Of a stretch of 64,000 nucleotides of DNA, positions 1 to 8,535 are shown in pieces. The DNA is taken from contig JALEFY010000007.1 of NCBI GenBank assembly GCA_022760435.1, positions 186,001 to 250,000 of the forward strand, read 5' to 3'. The stretch comes from Neomegalonema sp. (lineage in GTDB: Bacteria > Pseudomonadota > Alphaproteobacteria > Rhodobacterales > Rhodobacteraceae). Numbering within the stretch: position 1 is the first letter of the stretch; every line of letters starts with the position of its first letter. The notes under the pieces are model-generated. The model saw only the letters and a list, made by a program, of their open reading frames with translations, was not told the DNA's origin and did no database searches. A program made the position numbers and the translations under genes.

Positions 1-1161
1 CTGCGGGCGCAGCGGCACCACGCTGGCGGTGAAGGCCGGGAACGGGTCCAGCGGATCCCCGAACTTGTTCAGCGAGAGCGGCTGCACATGATACTCGAGA
101 TCCGGCGTCTCGACCTCCGGCCCCGAGCGCGTGAACACCCCAAGCTGGCTCGGTGCCATCGACATCGGCCCCGAGCGCTTGAGCATGTATTCGAGCCCGA
201 TCCCCGCTTGCCCGAGCCAGGTGCTCGCACGCTGATTGAGCGTCGCACACCCCTCGACCCGGTAGGCGCAGCGGATCTGCAAATGGTCTTGCAGATTGCC
301 GCCGACCCCGGGCATCTCTCGCACCACATCAATCCCCAAATCCTGAAGCAGATGCCCCGGCCCGATCCCGGAAAGCTGCATCAGGTGCGGCGAGCCGATC
401 GCCCCGGCGCTCAGGATCACCTCGCCCCGCGCGCGCAATTGCTTGACCGCGCCCTGATGCGAGACCTGCACCCCGACCGCGCGCCCGTCCTCGATCAGGA
501 CCTTTTGCGCCTGCGCCTCGGTCAGCACCGTCAGATTGGGCCGCTTTTGCACCGGACGCAAAAAGCCCTTGGCGGTGTTCCAGCGCCAGCCGGATTTCTG
601 ATTGACCCGAAAATAGCTCGACCCCTCATTGGAGCCGCGGTTGAAATCCTCGGTGCGCGCAATGCCCACCGCCTCGCAGGCATCGCGGAACGCATCGAGG
701 ATCTCCCAGGACAGGCGCTGCTCCTCCACCCGCCACTCGCCGCCCGCGCCATGCAGCTCATCGGCGCCGGCATAGTAATCCTCGGACTTGAGGAAGAAGG
801 GCAGCACATCGTCCCAGCCCCAGCCGGTATTGCCGAGCTGACGCCACTGATCATAGTCGCGCGCCTGCCCGCGCATATAGATCATGCCGTTGATCGAGGA
901 GCAGCCGCCCAGCACCCGCCCGCGCGGATAGCCGATCGCGCGCCCGCCCAGCCCCGGCTCGGGCTCGGTCTTGAAGCACCAGTCGGTGCGCGGATTGCCG
1001 ATGCAATAGAGATAGCCGACCGGGATATGGATCCACAGATAGTTGTCCTTGCCCCCGGCCTCGAGCAGCAGCACCTTGTTGCGCGCATCCTCCGAGAGCC
1101 GGTTGGCGAGCACGCAGCCGGCCGAGCCGCCGCCGACGATGATGTAGTCGAACTGGTCCAT
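1..1161 (-). CDS. GMC-family FAD oxidoreductase (choline dehydrogenase-like), 3' end cut off
   Basis: The reading frame stays open from an ATG at 1161 to the window edge, giving the first 387 residues of a family that usually has about 530-560. The N-terminus has the dinucleotide-binding signature [16 protein letters not shown], followed by the GMC signature around [14 protein letters not shown]. These place it in the GMC family of FAD-dependent alcohol/choline-type dehydrogenases. The C-terminal catalytic His-His/Asn pair is outside the window, so the substrate (choline, another alcohol or an aldehyde) cannot be told. An AAGGA ribosome site lies just upstream of the ATG. The gene is divergent from a LysR regulator, with a palindromic site between them, which suggests that the regulator controls it. 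Confidence 0.88.
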   Translation of the reverse strand, partial: MDQFDYIIVGGGSAGCVLANRLSEDARNKVLLLEAGGKDNYLWIHIPVGYLYCIGNPRTDWCFKTEPEPGLGGRAIGYPRGRVLGGCSSINGMIYMRGQARDYDQWRQLGNTGWGWDDVLPFFLKSEDYYAGADELHGAGGEWRVEEQRLSWEILDAFRDACEAVGIARTEDFNRGSNEGSSYFRVNQKSGWRWNTAKGFLRPVQKRPNLTVLTEAQAQKVLIEDGRAVGVQVSHQGAVKQLRARGEVILSAGAIGSPHLMQLSGIGPGHLLQDLGIDVVREMPGVGGNLQDHLQIRCAYRVEGCATLNQRASTWLGQAGIGLEYMLKRSGPMSMAPSQLGVFTRSGPEVETPDLEYHVQPLSLNKFGDPLDPFPAFTASVVPLRPQ

Positions 1162-1246
1162 CTGTCCTTCCGAGGCACCTGGAGCGCCTCGCCTCCCTGA
1201 TTTTCTGGCTTTGAGGCAGTGTTTCGCATCCCGGCGCGCGAAGAAA

Positions 1247-1283
1247 TGCACGATTTTGCACGGAGCCTGTGCATAATCGTGCA
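1247..1283. promoter_or_regulatory. Candidate LysR operator (inverted repeat)
   Basis: Arms TGCACGATTTTGCA (1247-1260) and TGCATAATCGTGCA (1270-1283) are inverted repeats of 14 bp with one mismatch, separated by 9 bp. Each arm is itself a rough TGCA-N6-TGCA palindrome. The site sits in the 155-bp gap between the divergent GMC oxidoreductase and LysR genes, where LysR-type regulators normally bind. The assignment to this regulator is inferred. Confidence 0.6.
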
Positions 1284-1316
1284 CGCTTCAAGATCGAGCA
1301 TAAACGAGGCCGCGCG

Positions 1317-2255
1317 ATGCTGTCGGACTTTCACTGGGATGACATCCGCTTCTTTCTCACCGCCCAGCGGCTCGGCAGCTACAGCGCCGCCGCCAAGCGG
1401 CTCGGGGTCTCGCACACCACCGTTGCCCGGCATCTCGAGCGGCTCGAGCGGCAGATCGGGGCACCGCTGTTCGAGCGCACCGCCGAGGGGCTCGCACCCA
1501 GCGAGGCCGGGCAGCAGATCATCGCTCTGGCCGGGCAGATGGAGAGCGCGGCCAGCGCCATCGCCGACCGGCTCGGCACAGCGGGCGCACAGGTGAGCGG
1601 CACGGTGCGGATCGGGGCACCGGACGGGATCGGCAACGCCTTTCTCTCCTCCCTGCTGCCGCTGCTGCAACGCGAGCAACCGGCCCTGACGCTGGAGCTG
1701 GTGCCGGTGCCGATCACCCACAAGCTGTGGAAGCGCGAGGCCGATATCGCGATCAGCCTCGAGCGCCCGGAGAGCGGGCATCTCGTGCGCCGCAAGCTGA
1801 CCGATTACGATCTGCGGCTCTACGGCGCCCCCGCCCTGCTCGCCGATCTTGGCACGCCGGAGCGGCTCGAGGATCTGCGCGGCTTCGGCTTTGTCAGCTA
1901 TATCGACGATCTGCTCTATACCGAGGAGCTGGATTTTCTCGGCCGCATCCGCGATGGGCTGGGGGCTTGCGGGCTGTCGGTGCGCTACAAGGCAGCGACG
2001 GTGAAGGCGCAGCTCGACGCGGTGCGGATGGGGGCAGGGCTGGGGGTGCTGCCCTGCTTCATGGTGCAAGCTCAGCAGATCGGTGCACAAGAGGCGCGGC
2101 TGCGCCCGCTGTTGCCCGATCAGATTGCCTTTCAACGCAGCTACTGGCTGGTGATCCCCGAGGCGATGCGCGGGCTCGAGAAGATCCGGGTGGTCAGCGA
2201 TTTTCTGGTCCGGCAGATCGCGGCCCATAGCGCCGATTTTCGCTTTCGCCCCTGA
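1317..2255 (+). CDS. LysR-family transcriptional regulator
   Basis: 312 residues from the ATG at 1317, the usual LysR length. The N-terminus (about residues 5-65) carries a winged helix-turn-helix of LysR type, including SYSAAAKRLGVSHTTVARHL. The rest matches a LysR substrate-binding region (SGTVRIGAP near the domain start, then a long effector domain). An upstream in-frame codon would add 16 residues not typical of the family, so the ATG before LSDFHW is preferred. It is divergent from the GMC oxidoreductase and probably controls it and itself through the palindrome at 1247-1283. The effector is unknown. Confidence 0.9.
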   Translation: MLSDFHWDDIRFFLTAQRLGSYSAAAKRLGVSHTTVARHLERLERQIGAPLFERTAEGLAPSEAGQQIIALAGQMESAASAIADRLGTAGAQVSGTVRIGAPDGIGNAFLSSLLPLLQREQPALTLELVPVPITHKLWKREADIAISLERPESGHLVRRKLTDYDLRLYGAPALLADLGTPERLEDLRGFGFVSYIDDLLYTEELDFLGRIRDGLGACGLSVRYKAATVKAQLDAVRMGAGLGVLPCFMVQAQQIGAQEARLRPLLPDQIAFQRSYWLVIPEAMRGLEKIRVVSDFLVRQIAAHSADFRFRP

Positions 2256-2330
2256 GAACCCCCGGAGGCGGCAGGGGTGTTCCGGTCTCCAGCGTAGGCG
2301 GAGGTTTGGACCGCAACGCGTCGGGGCGCG

Positions 2331-2347
2331 GGGGCTCGACGCCCCCA
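2331..2347. terminator. Hairpin between convergent LysR and pepP genes
   Basis: GGGGGC and GCCCCC arms around a 5-nt loop lie between the two converging stop codons. No U-run follows on the plus strand, and on the minus strand the T's precede the stem. It is therefore only a weak candidate for a shared terminator. Confidence 0.35.
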
Positions 2348-2372
2348 AAACCCGACCCCACTTGCTCCGACC

Positions 2373-4214
2373 CTACCCCTCCAACGGCGCGCAAGCCTGC
2401 TCGAGCCAGGCCTTCTCCGCCGGATCTCTTAGAAGCGGCCCGATCTGCGCCAGCACCTGCGCGTGATAAAGATCGAGCCAGTCGCGCTCATCGGCCGAGA
2501 GCTGGCCCAGCTCCAGCATCCGCCGATCGATCGGCACCAGCGTCAGGGTCTCAAAGCTCAGCATCTCGCGCTCACCGCCCGCGGGCAGCGCCGGCTCGCG
2601 CACCAGAACGAGGTTCTCGATCCGGATGCCAAAAGCGCCCGCGCGGTAATAGCCCGGCTCGTTGGACAGGATCATCCCCGGCGCCAGCGCCACGCCGGAG
2701 CGCTTGGAGATCCCCTGCGGCCCTTCATGCACGCTCAGGAAACTGCCGATCCCATGCCCGGTGCCATGGTCATAATCGAGCCCCGCCTGCCACAGCGCGT
2801 GGCGGGCAAAGGCGTCGAGTTCGCGCCCGGCGGTCTTGGGCGGAAATTTGAGCCGCGAGATCGCGATCATCCCCTTGAGCACCAGCGTGAAGGCGCGCTG
2901 GGCTTGCGGCTCGGGCATACCGATCGCCATCGTGCGCGTGATATCCGTGGTGCCGTCGCGATACTGCCCGCCGCTATCGACCAGCAACACCCCATCGCCC
3001 TTGACCGGCAATGAGGAACGCTCATCGACCCGGTAATGCACCACCGCGCCATTGGGCCCAAAGCCGCTGATGGTCTCAAAGCTCACATCCACGAGCTCGG
3101 ACCCGAGCATGCTTGCGGTTTCCTCCCGAATGGCGCGCAGGCGCTGGGCCACCGACAGCTCGGTGAGCGCTCCGCCCGGCGCCTCGCGATCGAGCCAGGC
3201 GAGAAAGCGCACCATCGCCGCCCCGTCACGCCGATGCGCCGCCCGCGCGCCCGCGATCTCGACCGCGTTTTTGCAGGCTTTGGGCAGCACGCACGGATCG
3301 GCGAGCGGCGCGACCCTCGCGCCCGCATCCTCCAGGATCAGCCGCACCGCCTCGGGCGCGCTGTCCGGATCGAGCCCGACCGCCTCCCCTGCCTGCCTCT
3401 CCCCTGCCTGCCTCTCCCCTGCCAGCGTCTCCCCTGCCAGCGCGCGAAGCCGCGACTCGAGCGCCGACCAATCCTCGATCGCAACCCCCTCGCCCAAATG
3501 CGCGCGCAGCGCCGCATCGAACTTCGCCGGAGCGCTGAACAGCGTCATTGTCCCATCCGCGCAGATCAGCCCGAAGCTCAGCACCAGCGGCGTGCACGGA
3601 ACATCGCTGCCCCGGATATTGAGCAGCCAGCACAGCGAATCAGGCAGGCTGAGAAAGGCCGCCGCCAGCCCCTCCTCACGCAAGCGCGCCGCCACCTGTG
3701 AGCGTTTGGCGCTCGAGGACTGCCCGGCCAGCGCCTCGGGATGCACGCTCGCCGGCGCCTGCGGGGCTCCCGGGCGGTCGTGCCACAGCGCATCGAGCGG
3801 GTTTGCAGGCAGCGCCACCAGCGCGATCTTGGCCTTCTCGACCCGCTTGCTCAACTCGGCGATCTGGTTGGGAGTATGCAGCCAGGGATCAAAGCCGATC
3901 TTCTTCCCGGGAGCGTGCTCGACCAGCCATTGCGCCAGCGAGGTCTCGCGCAGGAACACCGGCTCCCAGATCGAGAGGTCCACCTCCTCGCGCACCGCCA
4001 GCTCATAGCGGCCATCGACAAAGATCGCCGCGCGGTCGGCCAGCACCAGGGCCATGCCCGCAGAGCCACCAAAACCGCTGACATACCGGAGCCTCTCATC
4101 GCATGCCGGCACATACTCCCCTTGATGCCGGTCCGCGCGCGGGATCAGAAACCCATCAACACCAAGCGCCCTCAGACGCGCGCGCAAATCTCTCATCAGG
4201 GGAGAATCTTTCAT
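2373..4214 (-). CDS. pepP: Xaa-Pro aminopeptidase (aminopeptidase P, M24B)
   Basis: 613 residues from the ATG at 4214 (MKDSPLMRDL); an upstream in-frame extension of 17 residues is less likely. Layout is that of the long aminopeptidase P: an N-terminal creatinase-like domain, a second similar domain, and a C-terminal pita-bread M24 metallopeptidase domain. The metal ligands are visible: VDSGG near 412 with the following DGTTDITRT, HGTGHGIGS near 483, NEPGYY near 520 and RIENLV near 533. It removes N-terminal residues ahead of proline, in the cytoplasm. The middle domain carries an in-frame 15-bp tandem repeat (AGERQ, AGERQ, AGETL; 3391-3442) that looks like a recent local expansion in a linker. 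Confidence 0.93.
   Translation of the reverse strand: MKDSPLMRDLRARLRALGVDGFLIPRADRHQGEYVPACDERLRYVSGFGGSAGMALVLADRAAIFVDGRYELAVREEVDLSIWEPVFLRETSLAQWLVEHAPGKKIGFDPWLHTPNQIAELSKRVEKAKIALVALPANPLDALWHDRPGAPQAPASVHPEALAGQSSSAKRSQVAARLREEGLAAAFLSLPDSLCWLLNIRGSDVPCTPLVLSFGLICADGTMTLFSAPAKFDAALRAHLGEGVAIEDWSALESRLRALAGETLAGERQAGERQAGEAVGLDPDSAPEAVRLILEDAGARVAPLADPCVLPKACKNAVEIAGARAAHRRDGAAMVRFLAWLDREAPGGALTELSVAQRLRAIREETASMLGSELVDVSFETISGFGPNGAVVHYRVDERSSLPVKGDGVLLVDSGGQYRDGTTDITRTMAIGMPEPQAQRAFTLVLKGMIAISRLKFPPKTAGRELDAFARHALWQAGLDYDHGTGHGIGSFLSVHEGPQGISKRSGVALAPGMILSNEPGYYRAGAFGIRIENLVLVREPALPAGGEREMLSFETLTLVPIDRRMLELGQLSADERDWLDLYHAQVLAQIGPLLRDPAEKAWLEQACAPLEG
3391..3442. repeat. In-frame 15-bp tandem repeat inside pepP
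   Basis: Two identical 15-bp copies (3391-3405, 3406-3420), a diverged third (3421-3435) and a partial fourth. It encodes repeated AGERQ/AGETL on the minus strand and keeps the frame. Confidence 0.85.
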
Positions 4215-4379
4215 AAAACCTCGCATTTTGTGGTGATCTGGCGAATAGGCCTTGTTCTTGCCCACAAACTAGACGAGGGTGCGCGAGGCCGTCGACATGA
4301 TTTGAGGGTTCAACGGCTCTTCCTTCGTCCTCAACAGCGTCTGAAACCGCGGAACTCCGGATCGCGACGCCAAGAAGAA

Positions 4380-4397
4380 CCGCCACCGACGTGGCGG
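4380..4397 (+). promoter_or_regulatory. 5'-UTR hairpin ahead of cold-shock gene
   Basis: CCGCCAC / GTGGCGG with a 4-nt loop (CGAC) forms a perfect 7-bp stem ending 11 nt before the AAGGA ribosome site of the csp gene. Structured leaders are known to control csp mRNA stability and translation. That this one does so is inferred. Confidence 0.5.
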
Positions 4398-4419
4398 AAG
4401 AAGGACTCAAGGAATTTCA

Positions 4420-4629
4420 ATGAAAACTGGTATCGTCAAGTGGTTCGACCAGACCAAAGGCTATGGCTTCATTCAACCGGATGAGGGCGGCAAGGACGCT
4501 TTCGTGCACATCTCCGCGGTTGAGCGTGCCGGCTTTGACACCCTGCGCGATGGCGCCAAGGTTGAATACGAGCTGGTTGAAGGTCGCAACGGCAAACTGT
4601 CGGCAGACAATCTGGCCGTTCTCGACTAA
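4420..4629 (+). CDS. cspA: Cold-shock protein (CspA family)
   Basis: A 69-residue single cold-shock domain. RNP1 appears as KGYGFIQ and RNP2 as DAFVHIS, both with the expected aromatic residues for single-stranded nucleic acid binding. It starts MKTGIVKWF, and an AAGGA site sits 6 nt before the ATG. These proteins act as RNA chaperones in the cytoplasm. The gene is monocistronic: it has a hairpin in its leader and a strong terminator after it. Whether it is cold-induced or constitutive cannot be read from the sequence. Confidence 0.95.
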   Translation: MKTGIVKWFDQTKGYGFIQPDEGGKDAFVHISAVERAGFDTLRDGAKVEYELVEGRNGKLSADNLAVLD

Positions 4630-4649
4630 TCGTTCCACTTCGACATGAA

Positions 4650-4709
4650 GTCTGAAGCCCTGCACATGGGCTCAGACGCGTTTTTCTGGCCGATCATTCG
4701 GCCAGAAAA
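4650..4709 (+). terminator. Double-hairpin rho-independent terminator after csp
   Basis: The first stem (4650-4677, GTCTGA-GCCC paired with GGGCTCAGAC) is followed by GCG and five T's. A second, perfect 12-bp hairpin (4682-4693 with 4698-4709, loop TCAT) has T's on one side and A's on the other. It can therefore stop transcription from either side and also serve the converging gene at 4769-5188. Confidence 0.85.
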
Positions 4710-4768
4710 CAGGGAGCGGCTGACAGAGCGGATCATGTGCCTGCCTGCCCCTTCCAAAGCTGAGCCAA

Positions 4769-5188
4769 TTACTTGGCGGTGATCGTCGTCATGACGAGTT
4801 TGCCATCGGGCTTGATCGGACCGTCTTCCTTGGCACCCAGGGTATATTCGAAAATCCCGGTCTCGGTCCCGCCCGCTTCGCTGTGAACCATCAGCATCAG
4901 CATCTCACCGGGCTTCACTTTCTCGGTCAGGATGGCCGCGACATCCGCATTCTCACCAGCGGCAAGCGGAGCATGGCCGACAACCGGGCCGGGCTTCATG
5001 CTCTCATCGGTGCGATGCACGACCAGCCAGCCATTCTCCGGAGCGGTGACACCGAGTGCGCGGACAACACCAGACGAGACGTCCTGATCGCCTGCATTCA
5101 CGGCTTTGTTCATATGCATGTGCCCATCCGCCAGAGCTACCGTTGCGGTGAGGCCGAGAACCGCTGCGATGCTCAAAATCGTTTTCAT
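4769..5188 (-). CDS. Secreted DUF7282-like protein
   Basis: 139 residues from the ATG at 5188, with GGAGA 6 nt upstream. A clear signal peptide (MKTILSIAAVLGLTATVALA) is followed by a His/Met-rich stretch (DGHMHMNK). The body has the pattern WLVVHRTDE, VVGHAPLAAGENADV, LMLMVHSEAGG and FEYTLGA, resembling the DUF7282 beta-sandwich found in secreted proteins. It is probably periplasmic. Its function is unknown; the His/Met residues may bind metal, but that is a guess. It stands alone and faces the csp terminator. Confidence 0.75.
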   Translation of the reverse strand: MKTILSIAAVLGLTATVALADGHMHMNKAVNAGDQDVSSGVVRALGVTAPENGWLVVHRTDESMKPGPVVGHAPLAAGENADVAAILTEKVKPGEMLMLMVHSEAGGTETGIFEYTLGAKEDGPIKPDGKLVMTTITAK

Positions 5189-5452
5189 AGTCGTCTCCAC
5201 AGAATTTCGTTAACAAGAACGCAGTCGATTACCGCGTCCTGTGAAGAGAAACGGGGAGCACTGAAAGTTAGTTCACAGAAATTAGCCGATCCGGCTTCAC
5301 ATAAAATTCAGCGCGAAATCATGCGCGATGTGACCGAATGCACGGAATACCAAATTTAATCTTGATGGGTGAGCGCCCCCGAGAAGCGTTTTTGGCTTAC
5401 GGAGGCGCGAAGACCGGCGACGAAATCTGCCCCCGGTCTTGAGCTCTTCAGA

Positions 5453-6901
5453 TCAGGCGACCGCCGAGCCGTTGCGGCCCTGACGGCGCGGGCCGCGATT
5501 GGCACCGCGCGCGTCATTGCTGTTGCGATCATTGCTGCGGCCCTGGCCCTTGCCGCTCGCCGGCTTCTTGTTGAAGCCGCCGGATTTCGGGCCGCCCTTC
5601 GAGGCATAGCCGCCGCCACCACCACCCGGGCGCCGGCCCCGACGCGGACCACCGCGCGGCGCGCGCGCAGGCGGCTCGCCGCTGGCAATCTCGATATCGA
5701 TCTTCATCAGACGCTCGATGGCACGCAGCAGCCCGTATTCCTCGGGCGCACAGAACGCGATGCCCTCGCCATCCGCCCCGGCGCGGGCAGTCCGGCCGAT
5801 GCGGTGGACATAGCTTTCCGCGACTTCCGGCAGGTCGAAATTATAGACATGGGTGACGCCGCGAATGTCGATGCCGCGTGCCGCCACATCCGTCGCCACC
5901 AGCACCTTCACCACACCATCGCGCAGCCCCTGGATCGCGCGTTCGCGCTGGCCTTGCGACTTGTTGCCATGGATCGAGGCCGCCTTGAAGCCGGAGGCCA
6001 CCAGCTTTTTCATCAGCTTTTCAGCGCCATGCTTGGTCCGGGCGAACACGACCGATACCGCATCGGGACGCTGGGCCAGCTCATCGACCAGCTTGTCGGC
6101 CTTGGCCGCCTGCTCGACGAAATGCACGCATTGCTTGACCTTGTCAGCAGCCTTACCCGGAGGCGCGACTTCGATACGCACCGGATCGCGCAGGTAGGCC
6201 CCGGCAATCTCGGCCATGTTTTTCGGCATCGTCGCCGAGAACAGCATGGTTTGACGATCATCCCCCACCAGCGTTGCGATCTTGCGCAATGCATGGATGA
6301 AGCCCAGATCGAGCATCTGATCGGCCTCATCGAGCACCAGGAAGGTCGCGGTATCGAGGAAAACCGCGCGACGCTCAACGAGATCGAGCAAACGACCCGG
6401 CGTTGCGACCAGAATATCAGTCCCGCGTGAGAGACGCTGGATCTGGCCGCGGATCGAGGCGCCGCCGACGACCAGCCCGGTCTTGAGCTTGGTGCCCGCG
6501 GTGTAGGCCTTGAGGTTCTCGGCGATCTGATTGACCAGCTCGCGCGTCGGCGCCAGAACCAATGCCTTGATGCAGCGCTCTTGCGGCTTGCCCGGCTGGC
6601 CGAGAAGCTTGTGCACGAGCGGCAGACCGAAAGCGGCGGTCTTGCCGGTACCGGTTTGCGCCAGGCCCATCACATCACGGCCCGAGAGCACTTGCGGGAT
6701 CGCCCCTGCCTGGATCGGCGTCGGCGTCTCAAAGCCCAGCGTGCTGACGAGAGATACAAGGCGCGGGTCGAGCCCGAGATCACCAAAGCCAACAGCTTTT
6801 TCCGGTGCGGCGCTTTCCGGTGCGGCTTGCGAGGAAGTGTCGGAAGTTTCTTGAGAATCAATAACGGTTTGCGGCTGGGCCGCAGCATTCGAATGGGACA
6901 A
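5453..6901 (-). CDS. DEAD-box ATP-dependent RNA helicase (RhlE-like)
   Basis: 482 residues. The helicase motifs appear in order: Q motif GFETPTPIQ, motif I AQTGTGKT, PTRELV, TPGRL, DEAD near residue 190, SAT near 220, ARGIDI and HRIGRTARAG near 367. The C-terminal 90 residues are low-complexity Gly/Arg/Asn-rich with RGG-like runs, as in RhlE proteins that work in ribosome assembly and RNA decay. The start appears to be TTG at 6901. An in-frame TGA lies five codons upstream, no ATG occurs until about residue 78, and an AAAAGGCG site precedes it. A 15-bp tandem duplication (6799-6828) lies in the N-terminal linker. Confidence 0.93.
   Translation of the reverse strand: MSHSNAAAQPQTVIDSQETSDTSSQAAPESAAPEKAVGFGDLGLDPRLVSLVSTLGFETPTPIQAGAIPQVLSGRDVMGLAQTGTGKTAAFGLPLVHKLLGQPGKPQERCIKALVLAPTRELVNQIAENLKAYTAGTKLKTGLVVGGASIRGQIQRLSRGTDILVATPGRLLDLVERRAVFLDTATFLVLDEADQMLDLGFIHALRKIATLVGDDRQTMLFSATMPKNMAEIAGAYLRDPVRIEVAPPGKAADKVKQCVHFVEQAAKADKLVDELAQRPDAVSVVFARTKHGAEKLMKKLVASGFKAASIHGNKSQGQRERAIQGLRDGVVKVLVATDVAARGIDIRGVTHVYNFDLPEVAESYVHRIGRTARAGADGEGIAFCAPEEYGLLRAIERLMKIDIEIASGEPPARAPRGGPRRGRRPGGGGGGYASKGGPKSGGFNKKPASGKGQGRSNDRNSNDARGANRGPRRQGRNGSAVA
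6799..6828. repeat. In-frame 15-bp direct duplication in the helicase gene
   Basis: TTTCCGGTGCGGCGC and TTTCCGGTGCGGCTT lie side by side in the N-terminal linker of the DEAD-box helicase (minus strand), giving the repeated Ala/Pro/Glu sequence APESAAPEKA. Confidence 0.82.
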
Positions 6902-7297
6902 TGGGTCGCCTTTTCAGCAGAAGAGCCGACCACGAGAGTCGGCAAAGAGAAATCGGAATGAGAGATGTGGCAGGGGCGGCGCGCATGGCGCGACCCCTTC
7001 AGCAGTCACGGTGGCTTGGCGCATGCCGAGCCTGTCAGGGTTTCGAAACCGCGCGCGCCTCGCGGCCTCGTGCCGACGGGGTGGGCGGATCGTGCGAACC
7101 CTGCGTGACATCTGCCCGAGAAACGGCTCGGACATCGCGCCCAAAGGGCGTTTTCGGCTGGGTTCAGTTCGGCGCAGCTTGGTAGCGCGCCGACTTCACT
7201 CCTCACATGGCGAAGTTTTTCGAGAATGTCAATTGCCTGCTTTTGCAACGCAACACAATTGCCCGCCCGGCAGAGTGGGTGTTGATCGGATGACTGC
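6902..7297. other. Intergenic region between helicase and L,D-transpeptidase genes
   Basis: This 396-bp stretch holds no supportable gene. It includes a 6-bp-stem hairpin in the helicase leader (6925-6943), a perfect 12-bp palindrome GGTTTCGAAACC (7039-7050) and a stretch resembling a tRNA D-arm (7171-7190). The helicase promoter should lie here. No -35/-10 pair stands out. Confidence 0.6.
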
Positions 7298-7945
7298 CTA
7301 TTGCGCCCAGTCCGGCTTGCTCTCACTCAGGATCCTGTCTGGCGTGACAATCACTTGCGTCCCAAGTCGAGTGGTCTCGTAAAGCTCGATGACATGGGCG
7401 TTGAACATCCGGATGCAGCCATGCGAGACGGCCTCGCCAATTGTCCAGGGCGCATCGGTGCCGTGAATCCGATAGGTCGTGTTGCCAAGATAGAGCGCCC
7501 GCGCCCCCAGCGGATTGTCCGGCGCCCCGCCCGGTACTTCGCGCGGCAGATCGGGCAGTTCGGCCAGAATACTCGCCGTTGGGCGCCATACCGGCCATTC
7601 GCGCTTATCCGTCACCGGCAAGCTGCCTTGCCAGAGCGTATCCGGGCGCGGCACGGCGATCGGATAGGCGAGTGCATTTCCCGGTGCGGTGATCTTGTAG
7701 AGACGCCGATCGCTCAGCGAGACAATGATGCTGCCCGCCTCGGCCTTGCTCCGAACCCAGACCAGCATCGGCAGCGGCGCTTGCTCGCGCCAGTTCTGGT
7801 CTTGCCAAGCGGATCCCGGCAATGCAGGCGCCCCGCCAGCGATCCCTTCCGCCGAGCCCGCCTCCATGCTCACCGCGACCTGCGCCGAGGCCATCGCGGG
7901 CGCGCTCAGCAGGCAGGTGATCGCAAGGATGAGGGGCCGGGACAT
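7298..7945 (-). CDS. L,D-transpeptidase (YkuD domain), exported
   Basis: 215 residues with a signal peptide (MSRPLILAITCLLSAPAMASA). The YkuD domain covers most of the mature protein, starting near IIVSLSDRRLYKI. It ends with the catalytic motif YRIHGTDAPW ... SHGCIRM, whose Cys is near residue 175, followed by the usual FNAHVIELYE. Such enzymes form 3-3 cross-links in peptidoglycan or attach proteins to it in the periplasm. The gene starts 9 bp after the stop of the cysteine-rich secreted gene upstream, so the two are very likely co-transcribed. No good ribosome site is visible before the ATG, which fits translational coupling. Confidence 0.92.
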   Translation of the reverse strand: MSRPLILAITCLLSAPAMASAQVAVSMEAGSAEGIAGGAPALPGSAWQDQNWREQAPLPMLVWVRSKAEAGSIIVSLSDRRLYKITAPGNALAYPIAVPRPDTLWQGSLPVTDKREWPVWRPTASILAELPDLPREVPGGAPDNPLGARALYLGNTTYRIHGTDAPWTIGEAVSHGCIRMFNAHVIELYETTRLGTQVIVTPDRILSESKPDWAQ

Positions 7946-7954
7946 CCGAGAAAC

Positions 7955-8377
7955 TTAAAACTGAAAGCAGGCGCCACCAAGGTCCTTGAAGCCGGAACCG
8001 CAATCGACCTCCTGCGCGCCAAATTCGCAAGCGAACCGGCCATCATTGCGGCGCACCAGCGCTCCGCCAGTATCGCACAGGCATTTCTCGCCATACTGGC
8101 TGAGAAAGAACGGCGGCGAATACCACACCGAACCGACCTGAAGTCCTGAAGAAAGCGCATTGCTGGGGCTACAGCGCACGGCGCGCGTTTGCTCACACAT
8201 TTGCGTGCCATTGGACAGCGTCACCGCGCTGAAGCCGACCGGGCAATAGCAGCGCGCGCGATCCTTGGCGGAGCCGGGGCGGCACTCGACCCGCCCAGCG
8301 CTCTGCGCCGCGGCCACTCCAGCAAACAGGATCATGGCGCCGACAGCCGCTCCGATCACCGAGGCAATCGCTTTCAT
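7955..8377 (-). CDS. Cysteine-rich secreted protein of unknown function
   Basis: 140 residues starting at the ATG at 8377 with GGAG close upstream. A signal peptide (MKAIASVIGAAVGAMILFAGVAAA) is followed by a short mature domain with ten cysteines, including paired CYC and CLC motifs. Up to five disulphides in the periplasm are therefore likely. The spacing (CLCDTGG ... C) is EGF-like in appearance, but I do not recognise a family. The gene lies 9 bp upstream of an L,D-transpeptidase in the same direction, hinting at a role in the cell wall. Function unknown. Confidence 0.75.
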   Translation of the reverse strand: MKAIASVIGAAVGAMILFAGVAAAQSAGRVECRPGSAKDRARCYCPVGFSAVTLSNGTQMCEQTRAVRCSPSNALSSGLQVGSVWYSPPFFLSQYGEKCLCDTGGALVRRNDGRFACEFGAQEVDCGSGFKDLGGACFQF

Positions 8378-8535
8378 CTCTCCGCCCCTTCAACTTTGGC
8401 AAATTTTGGACAGTATTCGCCGAAAAGTCGGGGGACAGAAAGCGAGCACGGGCAGCTTCGTAGTATTTTGGGACAGGTGTTGCAAAATATCCTGACGCGA
8501 GACGACACGCAGCACGGAAACGGCCAATGCTGCGC

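Noticed and set aside
882-2348. Open frame of 488 codons on the minus strand across LysR
   Set aside because: It overlaps both the LysR gene (antisense) and the GMC gene in a wrong frame. Both real genes have strong family motifs.
7161-7195. A complete tRNA gene
   Set aside because: Only the D-arm-like part is present; no acceptor, anticodon or T-arm pairing could be found around it.
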